Positions 56,947 to 64,000 of a DNA stretch of 64,000 bases are shown here, piece by piece. This DNA comes from Brevundimonas sp. Its GTDB lineage: Bacteria > Pseudomonadota > Alphaproteobacteria > Caulobacterales > Caulobacteraceae. The notes under the pieces were generated by a model that saw nothing but the letters and a program-made list of their open reading frames with translations, searched no databases and had not been told where the DNA came from. The stretch covers positions 62,001-126,000 of the forward strand of contig NZ_JAUYNX010000003.1 in assembly GCF_030704825.1 (NCBI RefSeq), given 5' to 3'. Numbering within the stretch: the stretch's first letter is position 1; every line of letters begins with the position of its first letter. Position numbers and translations under genes: made by a program.

Positions 56947-57893
56947 AGGGCGGAAACCTTCGGGGCGCGGATCAGCAGGGCCTGACCCGACAGGACCAGA
57001 ACCAGCCCGGCGAGGGCCGGCCAGCCGAAGCGGGCCCCTTCGAACAGCACCGAGACCAGCATGGCGATCGGCGGCGTCAGGGCCGAGATGTAGCTGGCCA
57101 TGGCGTAGCCGATGGTGCGGGCGATGGTGAAATAGAGGCCGAAGGCGATCACCGATCCGAACAGGGACAGATAGAGCAGCGATCCGACGTAGGTGAAGGT
57201 GGGATCGATGCGGAACTCGACGCCCGTGGCCAGGCCGAAGATCGCCAGCAAACCCGTTCCATAGGCCATGGCCCAGGCGGTCGAGGGGATGGCGGCCGAG
57301 CCGTGGCTCTGGCCTTTCCAGGCGAAGAAATTGCCGAAGGCCGAGGCCGTGGTGGCGATCAGGGCCAGGCCGACGCCGAGCGCCGCCCGGCCGTCGAAGC
57401 CCGCCTTGAGCACCTCTCCGCCCGACAGCACCGCCACGCCGACCAGGCCCAGGATCGCCCCGCCCCATGAGGCGGCGGCGGCCTTCTGACCTGCGGCGAG
57501 GCGGAACAGGACGAGGTTGAGGAAGGTCAGGGAGGCGAAGGTGACCGCGACGATCGCCGAGGCGACGAGGCCCTCGGAGGCGTAGGTGAAGCTGTAGCTG
57601 ACGGAAAAGGCGAAGGCCCCCTGCCCCAGCGCCGCCAGATGCTGGGCGCGGGTCAGCCGCAGGTTCTGGCGGAAGACCAGGCAGCCGAGGAACAGGACGG
57701 CCGACGCCATCCCGAAGCGCCAGACGATGGAGGCCAGCGGGGCCACGGTCCCGAGCTGCAGGGTGATGGCGTACCAGGTCGTGCCCCAGATCGCGGCGCA
57801 GATCAGCACCCCGCCCACCCCCAGAAGGGTGGTTCGCGACAGGCGCGGACGGGCGACGGGAAGGGTTTCGCTGGGGGAGGTCACCCACGCCAA
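56943..57893 (-). CDS. EamA/DMT-superfamily transporter
   Basis: 316 residues with ten predicted membrane segments in two EamA halves (VGGVLICAAIWGTTWYAITL begins the first; GSLLYLSLFGSVIAFGLYFT and YISALTPPIAMLVSVLFEG belong to the second). The W-G-x-x-(W/F) and P-x-x-A-x-x-x-(A/G) features are those of drug/metabolite exporters. Substrate cannot be told; amino acid or metabolite efflux is common for the family. GTG or ATG starts near 57893 give the same mature topology. Confidence 0.9.
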   Translation of the reverse strand: MAWVTSPSETLPVARPRLSRTTLLGVGGVLICAAIWGTTWYAITLQLGTVAPLASIVWRFGMASAVLFLGCLVFRQNLRLTRAQHLAALGQGAFAFSVSYSFTYASEGLVASAIVAVTFASLTFLNLVLFRLAAGQKAAAASWGGAILGLVGVAVLSGGEVLKAGFDGRAALGVGLALIATTASAFGNFFAWKGQSHGSAAIPSTAWAMAYGTGLLAIFGLATGVEFRIDPTFTYVGSLLYLSLFGSVIAFGLYFTIARTIGYAMASYISALTPPIAMLVSVLFEGARFGWPALAGLVLVLSGQALLIRAPKVSAL

Positions 57894-57974
57894 GTGGAGG
57901 ATGCCGTCCCGCGGGGCAAGCCGGGTTTTCGGCCGGGCGGCACAAGGAGGGCTTATGCGGCCCGCAAGGCGCCT

Positions 57975-58733
57975 TCAGCCCCGGAGCTTGAGCCCGGCGC
58001 GAACCTCGACCGGCACGGCGTGATAGACCGACGCGGGACGGATGTTGAGGCGCGCGCGGGCGGTCTCAAGCGGCTCCTCGAACAGAGCCTCATAGTTCAG
58101 GCCGGGCAGCCAGCGGGCGGCCTTGCCGTTGCGGTACGCCTGCCAGACGGCGCGACGGGCGGGCACCGAGCGGACCTCGCGCTGAACCTCCCGGGCCGCG
58201 CCCCAGCCGATGAAGGCGAAGCCGAGATTGCGGGTCTGGCCGTACGAGAAGGAAACCACGCAGGCCTCGCCCAGGGCGTCGGTCCCGTAGCCGGTCAGGA
58301 CATGCCAGATGTCGTGGACGTCGCGGAGGCGGCGCGAATACCAGACGACGGGATGCTGGGCGTCGATGAAGGGCACCACCTCGCGCTCGGCCTCGGCGAG
58401 ACCGTCGGCGGTGAAGCCGCGCGCCTCGCGGAAGGCGCGATAGGTCGCGCCGACGGTGCCCGGCCCGAATCGCGCCAGCCAGATGGGGTCGTCCAGCTTG
58501 TGGGCCAGCTCCTCGCGCAGGAAGGCCTGACGCCCGCCCTCGATCGTCGACAGCATCCGTTGGTAGCCGCGCGAGACGGACCGGCCGCTGAGCGCCTGCA
58601 TGATGCGGAACACCTGGGCGGTGTCCTCCTTGTTCCGGATCAGCCGGCGAAAGGCCGTCAGGGCCGCGAGCGGACGCAGCCGCTCGGAGCGGACCTTGCG
58701 AAAATCGTCGGCGTCGGCGGAGATCAGGGTCAT
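57975..58733 (-). CDS. Coq4-family protein
   Basis: 252 residues: KVRSERLRPLAALTAFRRLI, NKEDTAQVFRIMQALSGRSV, PFIDAQHPVVWYSRRLRDVH DIWHVLTGYG (read as two parts) containing the H-D-x-x-H metal motif, and EVQREVRSVPARRAVWQAYR. This is the bacterial Coq4 family; eukaryotic COQ4 removes the C1 carboxylate in ubiquinone synthesis. It stands divergent from a type III polyketide synthase-ICMT pair, which hints at modification of a polyketide-derived aromatic. ATG at 58733 is chosen; ATG at 58775 adds 14 residues. Confidence 0.88.
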   Translation of the reverse strand: MTLISADADDFRKVRSERLRPLAALTAFRRLIRNKEDTAQVFRIMQALSGRSVSRGYQRMLSTIEGGRQAFLREELAHKLDDPIWLARFGPGTVGATYRAFREARGFTADGLAEAEREVVPFIDAQHPVVWYSRRLRDVHDIWHVLTGYGTDALGEACVVSFSYGQTRNLGFAFIGWGAAREVQREVRSVPARRAVWQAYRNGKAARWLPGLNYEALFEEPLETARARLNIRPASVYHAVPVEVRAGLKLRG

Positions 58734-58840
58734 AGCGGCGTCCGGGAGGATGGGCCACTGTAGCGAAAGATCCATCCGTCTGGAACGGCCCTGCGTAGCT
58801 TAGGTTAACAGCGATAATCCCCTTGAAAGCCGCGCCCGTC

Positions 58841-59908
58841 ATGCCGTCTGCCCACCGCCCGGAGCCGGTCCCGCGCCTGGAGTCCCTGGCCCTCGCCTGG
58901 CCGCCGCATGTGCTGCGCCAGGAGGATGTGGCGGCCAACGGCGCCGAGATGTTCGCCACCACCCACGGCGGCTTCGAGCGGCTGGCGCCGATCTATCGCA
59001 ACGCCCTGATCGAGACGCGGCATTCCTGCGTGCCGATCGAATGGTATCTGAAACCGCACAGCTTCTCCGAACGCAACGACCTGTTCCTCGAGAACGCGGT
59101 CAAGGTGCTGGCCGAGGCCGCGGGCAAGGCGCTGGACCAGGCCGGGCTGGAGCCGCGCGATATCGGCGCCATCGTCGTGGTCAGCACGACCGGCATCGCC
59201 ACGCCGGCGCTCGACGCCCGGCTGATGCAGGTGATGCCGTTCCGGCCTGATGTGCGGCGGCTGCCGATCTTCGGGCTGGGCTGCGCCGGAGGGGTCGTGG
59301 GTCTGGCGCGGGCGGCGGATCTGGCCCGGTCGCGGCCCGACGAGCGGGTCCTGCTGCTGGTGGTCGAACTGTGCGCCCTCACCTTCCGGGCGCAGGACCG
59401 GTCCAAGAGCAATCTGGTCGCCACCGCCCTGTTCGGCGACGGGGCGGCGGCGGCGGTGATCAGCAGCCGCGACGACGCGATCGGACCCGCCCTCGGCGCC
59501 AGCCGCGAACACACCTGGCCCGACAGCCTGGACGTCATGGGATGGGATGTGGCCGACGACGGCCTGAAGGTGGTGTTCAGCCGCGACATCCCCACCCTCG
59601 TCCAGAATGACTTCCGCCCCGTGGCGCTCGATTTCCTGGCCGGCGAGGGCCTGACGCCGGCCGGGGTTGGCGGGTTCGTCTGCCACCCGGGCGGGGCGAA
59701 GGTGATCGACGCGCTGGAGGCCTGTTTCGGCCTGTCGCAGGGCGCGCTGACCCACACCCGCGCCATCCTGCGGGATCACGGCAACATGAGCGCGGCCACG
59801 GTGCTGTTCGTGCTCAAGGCCATGCTGGACGACGGGGTCGAGGGGCCGTTGCTGCTGACCACCCTGGGGCCCGGCTTCACCGCCGCCCTGATGCTGGTCG
59901 AGGCATGA
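58841..59908 (+). CDS. type III polyketide synthase
   Basis: 355 residues with the chalcone-synthase triad: Cys148 in FGLGCAGGVVG, His282 in VCHPGGAKVI, Asn315 in DHGNMSAATV. ETRHSCVPIEWYL and the GFG-like C-terminal GPGFTAALML also fit. Bacterial members of this type extend fatty acyl starters with malonyl-CoA into alkylresorcinols or alkylpyrones. ATG at 58841 is chosen over TTG at 58823. The stop overlaps the ICMT gene by ATGA, so the pair is cotranslated. Product unknown. Confidence 0.94.
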   Translation: MPSAHRPEPVPRLESLALAWPPHVLRQEDVAANGAEMFATTHGGFERLAPIYRNALIETRHSCVPIEWYLKPHSFSERNDLFLENAVKVLAEAAGKALDQAGLEPRDIGAIVVVSTTGIATPALDARLMQVMPFRPDVRRLPIFGLGCAGGVVGLARAADLARSRPDERVLLLVVELCALTFRAQDRSKSNLVATALFGDGAAAAVISSRDDAIGPALGASREHTWPDSLDVMGWDVADDGLKVVFSRDIPTLVQNDFRPVALDFLAGEGLTPAGVGGFVCHPGGAKVIDALEACFGLSQGALTHTRAILRDHGNMSAATVLFVLKAMLDDGVEGPLLLTTLGPGFTAALMLVEA

Positions 59909-60399
59909 TGTGGCTCTGGCTCGTGCTGGCCGCGGTCGCGGCCCAGCGACTGTGGGAGCTGGGGCTGGCTGACCGCAACACAAAGCGACTGCTGGCCGAA
60001 GGCGCGGTCGAGGTCGGGGCCGGCCACTATCCGCTGTTCGTCCTGCTGCACGTCAGCTGGCTGGCGGCCATCGCCATCGTCACGCCATGGACGATGGTTC
60101 CGAACCTGTGGTGGCTGGGCCTCTACGCCGCGCTCCAGTTCGGCCGGCTGTGGGTAATCTCGACCCTCGGCCGGTTCTGGACCACGCGGATCATCACCCT
60201 GCCCTCCGCCCCCCTGGTCCGGCGCGGCCCCTACCGGTTCGTGCGGCATCCGAACTATGTGGTGGCCTCGCTGGAGATCGCCGTCCTGCCGCTGGCCTTC
60301 GGCCAGGTCTGGATCGCGCTGGTCTGGAGCGTCGCCAATGCGCTACTGGTCGGCTGGCGGATCCGGGTCGAGGACCGGGCGCTGAACGAGCGGCGATGA
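59905..60399 (+). CDS. isoprenylcysteine carboxyl methyltransferase-family membrane enzyme
   Basis: 164 residues, four or five membrane segments, with the SAM-binding C-terminal motif VRRGPYRFVRHPNYVVASLE, and a final GWRIRVEDRALNER containing the conserved R-x-x-x-E. Bacterial ICMT-family enzymes paired with type III polyketide synthases O-methylate alkylpyrones or alkylresorcinols (for example Bacillus BpsB next to BpsA). ATGA overlap with the synthase gene supports the same role here. The substrate is inference. Confidence 0.92.
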   Translation: MMWLWLVLAAVAAQRLWELGLADRNTKRLLAEGAVEVGAGHYPLFVLLHVSWLAAIAIVTPWTMVPNLWWLGLYAALQFGRLWVISTLGRFWTTRIITLPSAPLVRRGPYRFVRHPNYVVASLEIAVLPLAFGQVWIALVWSVANALLVGWRIRVEDRALNERR

Positions 60400-60635
60400 T
60401 GTTGAAGAAGCGCTCCGTCTCCCTGTCGGGCCACGCCACCTCGGTGGCGCTGGAGGCCGAATTCTGGGCGGTGCTTGACGCGGTGGCGGCGGCCGCCGGC
60501 CTGTCGCAGGCCGGGCTGATGAAGCGGATCGACGAGCGCCGGGGCCGCACGCCCCTGGCCTCGGCCTGTCGGCTTCTGGCCCTGTCGTGGACGGGCGGGG
60601 ACCGATCTTTCATCGAACGGGATTCCCCCGATTGA
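60396..60635 (+). CDS. ribbon-helix-helix domain protein (RHH_4)
   Basis: 79 residues: KKRSVSLSGHATSVALEAEF, WAVLDAVAAAAGLSQAGLMK, RIDERRGRTPLASACRLLAL. Beginning K-R-S-V-x-L-x-G-H-x-T-S-V and then W-x-x-L is typical of the RHH_4 family of small Arc-like proteins common in alphaproteobacteria. It overlaps the ICMT stop by ATGA, so it is the third gene of the PKS transcript and might regulate it, though RHH_4 proteins occur in many unrelated contexts. Confidence 0.87.
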   Translation: MMLKKRSVSLSGHATSVALEAEFWAVLDAVAAAAGLSQAGLMKRIDERRGRTPLASACRLLALSWTGGDRSFIERDSPD

Positions 60636-60683
60636 CAGGCGTCAGGGTTGGCGCATGGTCTGGTTTCCAGAAGGAACGCCGCC

Positions 60684-61406
60684 GTGCTCGACAAGATCGA
60701 CAAGTCCCTGATACCGCCGGCCCTGTTCGGGGGTCTGATCGCCATCGGACTGATCGGCGCGGGCGCCTTCATCGGCTCCGGGGTGGTCAACGCCCAGGTC
60801 GGCAACCGGCAGGTCACGGTGCGCGGCGTGGCCGAACGCAATGTGGTCGCGGACCTGGCCGTCCTGACCCTCAGCTTCAAGGCCGCGAACGACGACCTGC
60901 CCACGGCCCAGGCCAAGATCGACGGCGATCTCGCTCTGGTGCGCGCCTTCCTGACGCGCCAGGGCTATCCGGCGGAGGCGGTCACGATCGGCCGGCTGCA
61001 GGTGACCGACTCCAGGGCCCGCGAATACGGTTCGACCGAGAACGTCGTCCGCTACATCCTGTCCCAGGGCGTGACGGTGCGCACGACCGACGTCCAGCGC
61101 GTGGCGCAGACGGAGCGGGCGCTGAACGACCTCGTGCGCGAGGGGGTCCAGCTCGACTTCGCCGCCCCGACCTATGTCTTCACCAAGCTGAACGAGGTGC
61201 GGCCGTCGATGATCGCCGAGGCCACCGCCTCGGCCCGGTCCGGCGCCGAACAGTTCGCCAAGGATTCCGGTGCGCCGCTGGGGCCGATCCGTCAGGCGAC
61301 GCAGGGCTCGTTCGAGATCCTCGCCCGCGAGGACATCGACAGCGAGTCCACCTCGCTGGACAAGCGCGTGCGCGTCGTCGCCACGGTCAGCTACCAGCTG
61401 CGCTGA
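60684..61406 (+). CDS. SIMPL-domain (DUF541) exported protein
   Basis: 240 residues. N-terminal anchor (ALFGGLIAIGLIGAGAFIGS) followed by the SIMPL domain: RQVTVRGVAERNVVADLAVL, DLPTAQAKIDGDLALVRAFL, VVRYILSQGVTVRTTDVQRV, FTKLNEVRPSMIAEATASAR, LGPIRQATQGSFEIL. E. coli YggE is a member linked to oxidative stress, but the activity is unknown. GTG at 60684 has AAGGAA eight bases upstream and is preferred to TTG at 60648. Confidence 0.9.
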   Translation: MLDKIDKSLIPPALFGGLIAIGLIGAGAFIGSGVVNAQVGNRQVTVRGVAERNVVADLAVLTLSFKAANDDLPTAQAKIDGDLALVRAFLTRQGYPAEAVTIGRLQVTDSRAREYGSTENVVRYILSQGVTVRTTDVQRVAQTERALNDLVREGVQLDFAAPTYVFTKLNEVRPSMIAEATASARSGAEQFAKDSGAPLGPIRQATQGSFEILAREDIDSESTSLDKRVRVVATVSYQLR

Positions 61407-61417
61407 ACCTGGTCGCG

Positions 61418-61738
61418 TCAGGTCGCCGGCGCGGGCTCCGGCTGGGGCACGGTCGGCGGCTCGACCGGAGGCACGTCCGGCAGATCGGGCATCTTTGGCG
61501 CGTCCGGCAATTCCGGACGCGGAAGGTCGATATCGACATCCACGTCCGTCCCCTCGGGGGTCGGGACGCCGCCGCCGTTCGAGAACAGCACCACGGCGAT
61601 GATCGCCACCACGACGATCAGGCCGCCGACCAGGAAGGCGATCCAGCCGCCCCCGCCACGTCGTTCCGGCGGGTTGTTGATGGTGGTGTGATGGACCACC
61701 TCGGGCCGCTCGGGGGGCGGAACGTTGGGATCGGTCAT
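61418..61738 (-). CDS. small membrane protein with acidic/proline tail (copy 2)
   Basis: 106 residues. Polar N-terminus with EVVHHTTINNPPERRGGGG, one membrane span (WIAFLVGGLIVVVAIIAVVLF), then TDVDVDIDLPRPELPDAP and a proline-rich tail. The layout matches the adjacent upstream gene (N-x-x-N-N/GGGN, span, then V-D-V-x-V-P), so the two look like a diverged tandem duplication. ATGA overlap joins them. Function unknown. Confidence 0.75.
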   Translation of the reverse strand: MTDPNVPPPERPEVVHHTTINNPPERRGGGGWIAFLVGGLIVVVAIIAVVLFSNGGGVPTPEGTDVDVDIDLPRPELPDAPKMPDLPDVPPVEPPTVPQPEPAPAT

Positions 61739-61938
61739 CGATCAGGTCCCCGTGGGAACGCGGGGGCGGAAACCTCCGGCACATTGACGTCGACGTTGAT
61801 GTCCTTGGTTTCGGGAGCGCCGCCGCGCATGAAGACGAACCAGGCCACGATGGCCACCACCACGACGACCGCGCCTACCACGAAGGCCAGGCCCGTGTTG
61901 CCGCCGCCGCTGCCGGTATTGTTGATGTTGTCGGCCAT
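61735..61938 (-). CDS. small membrane protein with D-V-N-V-D-V tail (copy 1)
   Basis: 67 residues: MADNINNTGSGGGNTGLAFV, then a single membrane span (VVGAVVVVVAIVAWFVFM), then GGAPETKDINVDVNVPEVSA. A GGAAGGGGT-like ribosome site precedes ATG 61938. The C-terminal alternating D-x-N/D-V pattern is shared with its downstream neighbour. It could sense or bind cations outside the membrane, but this is speculation. Divergent from the helicase gene. Confidence 0.75.
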   Translation of the reverse strand: MADNINNTGSGGGNTGLAFVVGAVVVVVAIVAWFVFMRGGAPETKDINVDVNVPEVSAPAFPRGPDR

Positions 61939-62055
61939 GGAAGACCCCTTCCCTGATTGCTGATGGAGCCGGAACGACGGTCACGGTTCACGGTTCCTTG
62001 AGGCGCCGCGCACGCCGCCGCTGACATATGGTTCCGTGCCCCTTATGTTCCGCCG

Positions 62056-64000
62056 ATGAGTCTGCCTGACGCCCCCGCCCCGCGCATCTCCGACCTGGCC
62101 CGCTCGCGCGGCCCCGGCGGGGTGGAGCCCGCCGCCGCCGACTATCTGGCGGGGCTGAACCCCGAGCAGCGCGAGGCGGTCGAGACCGTCGACGGCCCGG
62201 TGCTGGTCCTGGCCGGCGCGGGCACGGGCAAGACGCGGGTGCTGACCACCCGGCTGGCGCACATCCTCGCCACCGGACAGGCGCGCCCGTGGGAGCTGTT
62301 GGCAGTCACCTTCACCAACAAGGCCGCGCGCGAGATGCGCGAGCGGATCACCCAGCTGATCGGCCCCTCGGCCGAGGGCCTGCGCTGGCTCGGCACCTTC
62401 CACAGCGTCGCCGCCCAGATACTGCGGCGGCACGCCGAACTGGTCGGGCTGAAGTCCACCTTCACCATTCTCGACACCGACGATCAGGAGCGGGTCTGCA
62501 AACAGCTCATTGAAGCCGCCAACCTTGATGCCAAGCGGTGGACGCCGCGTTCGCTGAGCGGCCTGATCGACCACTGGAAGAACCGCGGCTGGACGCCGGA
62601 CAAACTGCCTCCGTCCGAGGATTTCGCCAACGGCAGGGGCCATGCCCTGTACGCCGCCTATCAGGCCCGGCTGGTCAGCCTGAACGCCTGCGACTTCGGT
62701 GATCTGTTGCTGCACAATCTGACGATCCTGTCGCAGCATGCGGATATCGCAGAGGAATATCGCCGACGCTTCCGCTACATCCTGGTCGACGAATACCAGG
62801 ACACCAACGTCGCCCAGTACCTCTGGCTAAGGCTGCTGACCTCATCGACGGGGAATGTCTGCTGCGTCGGCGACGACGACCAGTCGATCTATGGCTGGCG
62901 CGGGGCCGAGGTGGACAACATCCTGCGCTTCGAACGCGACTTCCCCGGAGCCAAGGTCATAAGACTGGAGCGCAACTATCGGTCCACGCAGCATATTCTT
63001 GGTGCGGCGTCCGGCCTGATCGCGGCCAACCGCGACCGTCTGGGCAAGACCCTGTGGACCGAGGATCTGAGCGGCGACAAGGTGCGGGTGCGCGGCGTCT
63101 GGGACGGCGAGGCCGAGGCCCGGCTGATCGCCGACGAGATCGAGACGGCGCGGCGGGCGGGCACCCCCTACAAGGACATGGCGGTGCTGGTCCGCGCCTC
63201 GTTCCAGATGCGGGCGTTCGAGGAGCGGTTCGTCCTGCTGGCCGTGCCCTATGTCGTCATCGGCGGGCCGCGCTTCTTCGAACGGGCCGAGATCCGCGAC
63301 GCCCACGCCTATCTGCGCCTGATCCTGTCCGAGGACGACGACCTGGCCTTCGAGCGGATCGTCAATGTCCCCAAGCGCGGCATCGGCGACACCAGCGTGC
63401 AGAAGGTGCTGCAGATCGCGCGACTGTCGGGCGTCCCGGCCATGAGCGCGGTGCGCGACCTGATCGTCTCGGACGAGCTTCAGGCGCGGACGCGGACGGC
63501 GCTGAGCAACTTCGTGCGCGACATCGACCGCTGGCGGGCCCTGGCCCAGACCACGACCCACTGGGAGCTGACCGAGGCGGTGCTGGAGGAGAGCGGCTAC
63601 ACCGACATGCAGAAGGCGGACCGCGCCACCGGCCAGACGCGGCTCGACAACCTCAAGGAGCTGACGCAGTCGATGCAGGCGTTCGAGACCCTGCCCGCCT
63701 ATCTGGAGCACGTCTCGCTGGTCATGGACCTGGACCGCGGCGGCGCGGACGACGCGGTGCAGATCATGACCCTGCACGGGGCCAAGGGGCTTGAGTTCCC
63801 GCTGGTCTTCCTGCCCGGCTGGGAGGAAGGCGTCTTCCCCAGCCAGCGCAGCATCGACGAAAAGGGCGAAAAGGGCCTCGAGGAGGAACGCCGCCTGGCC
63901 TATGTCGGCGTCACCCGGGCCAAGTCGGACGCGCGGATTTCGTTCGCGGCCAACCGGCTGGTCTACGGCCGCTGGACCTCGCAACTGCCCAGCCGCTTCG
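62056..64000 (+). CDS. uvrD: UvrD/PcrA-type superfamily 1 DNA helicase (C-terminus beyond window)
   Basis: The first 648 codons are present; the frame is open at position 64000. Motifs in order: Q motif LNPEQREAV, I LVLAGAGTGKTRVL, Ia AVTFTNKAAREM, GTFHS, II ILVDEYQDTN, III VGDDDQSIYGWRGA, IV IRLERNYRS, V MTLHGAKGLEFPLVFLPG, VI EERRLAYVGVTRAK. This is the UvrD/PcrA/Rep branch acting in mismatch and excision repair and fork restart. ATG at 62056 is used; the N-terminal 25 residues are unusual for E. coli UvrD but common in alphaproteobacteria. Confidence 0.95.
   Translation, partial: MSLPDAPAPRISDLARSRGPGGVEPAAADYLAGLNPEQREAVETVDGPVLVLAGAGTGKTRVLTTRLAHILATGQARPWELLAVTFTNKAAREMRERITQLIGPSAEGLRWLGTFHSVAAQILRRHAELVGLKSTFTILDTDDQERVCKQLIEAANLDAKRWTPRSLSGLIDHWKNRGWTPDKLPPSEDFANGRGHALYAAYQARLVSLNACDFGDLLLHNLTILSQHADIAEEYRRRFRYILVDEYQDTNVAQYLWLRLLTSSTGNVCCVGDDDQSIYGWRGAEVDNILRFERDFPGAKVIRLERNYRSTQHILGAASGLIAANRDRLGKTLWTEDLSGDKVRVRGVWDGEAEARLIADEIETARRAGTPYKDMAVLVRASFQMRAFEERFVLLAVPYVVIGGPRFFERAEIRDAHAYLRLILSEDDDLAFERIVNVPKRGIGDTSVQKVLQIARLSGVPAMSAVRDLIVSDELQARTRTALSNFVRDIDRWRALAQTTTHWELTEAVLEESGYTDMQKADRATGQTRLDNLKELTQSMQAFETLPAYLEHVSLVMDLDRGGADDAVQIMTLHGAKGLEFPLVFLPGWEEGVFPSQRSIDEKGEKGLEEERRLAYVGVTRAKSDARISFAANRLVYGRWTSQLPSRF

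Noticed and set aside
1..64000. CRISPR array, insertion sequences or rRNA genes
   Set aside because: No regularly spaced repeats, transposase motifs, terminal inverted repeats or rRNA-like sequence were found on reading through the window.

Overview
The window reads as chromosomal DNA of a high-GC alphaproteobacterium of the family Caulobacteraceae, most likely Brevundimonas or a close relative (inference from gene content and order; no rRNA gene is present to prove it). Supporting signs are the alphaproteobacterial run rpoZ-rsh ... pyrE-pdxJ-acpS-lepB-rnc-era, a circularly permuted two-piece tmRNA, an alpha-type SspB adaptor, Bpt and Coq4-family proteins, and GC-rich codon use throughout. 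Genes are packed tightly: many neighbours overlap by ATGA, GTGA or TGATG. I see no insertion sequence, integrase, prophage, CRISPR array or rRNA operon.

Layout. 1-7 kb: end of a methyltransferase gene, a membrane glycosyltransferase, a TetR regulator and a corrinoid/iron-siderophore-type ABC importer (binding protein, permease, ATPase), then a lytic transglycosylase. 7-19 kb: housekeeping genes dapA, smpB, a family 5 uracil-DNA glycosylase, NYN nuclease, folK, rpoZ, rsh (SpoT/RelA), a LOG-family protein, pyrE, pdxJ, acpS, lepB, rnc, era. LepB carries an extraordinary histidine/aspartate-rich N-terminal extension. 19-26 kb: an accessory block between era and recO: a serine hydrolase, then a leftward ArsR-SRPBCC-SRPBCC-VOC-SRPBCC-DUF1801-hydrolase-RibD cluster with two matching operator-like sites, and an internally duplicated NTF2-like protein.

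26-41 kb: recO, a PhoD-like phosphatase, an HTH protein of unknown role, parC, lemA-htpX, bpt, motB, oxidoreductases, secreted proteases, a GNAT enzyme, and a divergent receiver/degenerate-kinase pair. 41-51 kb: tRNA-Gln and tRNA-Pro, a diverged ilvC, then thyA-mazG-like-DUF2188-(deoxyribosyltransferase/TIR-like gene)-folA, followed by ybjQ, an Old Yellow Enzyme, an Mrp ATPase and miaA. 51-64 kb: ssrA next to sspB (tag RNA next to tag adaptor), a C13 caspase-like protease, GFA and RusA-like genes, fumC, several small proteins, a Coq4 / type III polyketide synthase / ICMT cluster, and the first 648 codons of a UvrD/PcrA helicase that runs off the window.

The most interesting items are the His-rich signal peptidase, the nucleoside-processing-like orphan gene inside the thymidylate/folate cluster, the Coq4-PKS-ICMT lipid cluster, the ArsR-SRPBCC regulon, a 72-bp tandem repeat after dapA, a likely CTG start for rsh, and two divergent gene pairs whose start codons overlap within a single CATG. 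All functions are assigned by reading sequence and recalling families; no database search was run.
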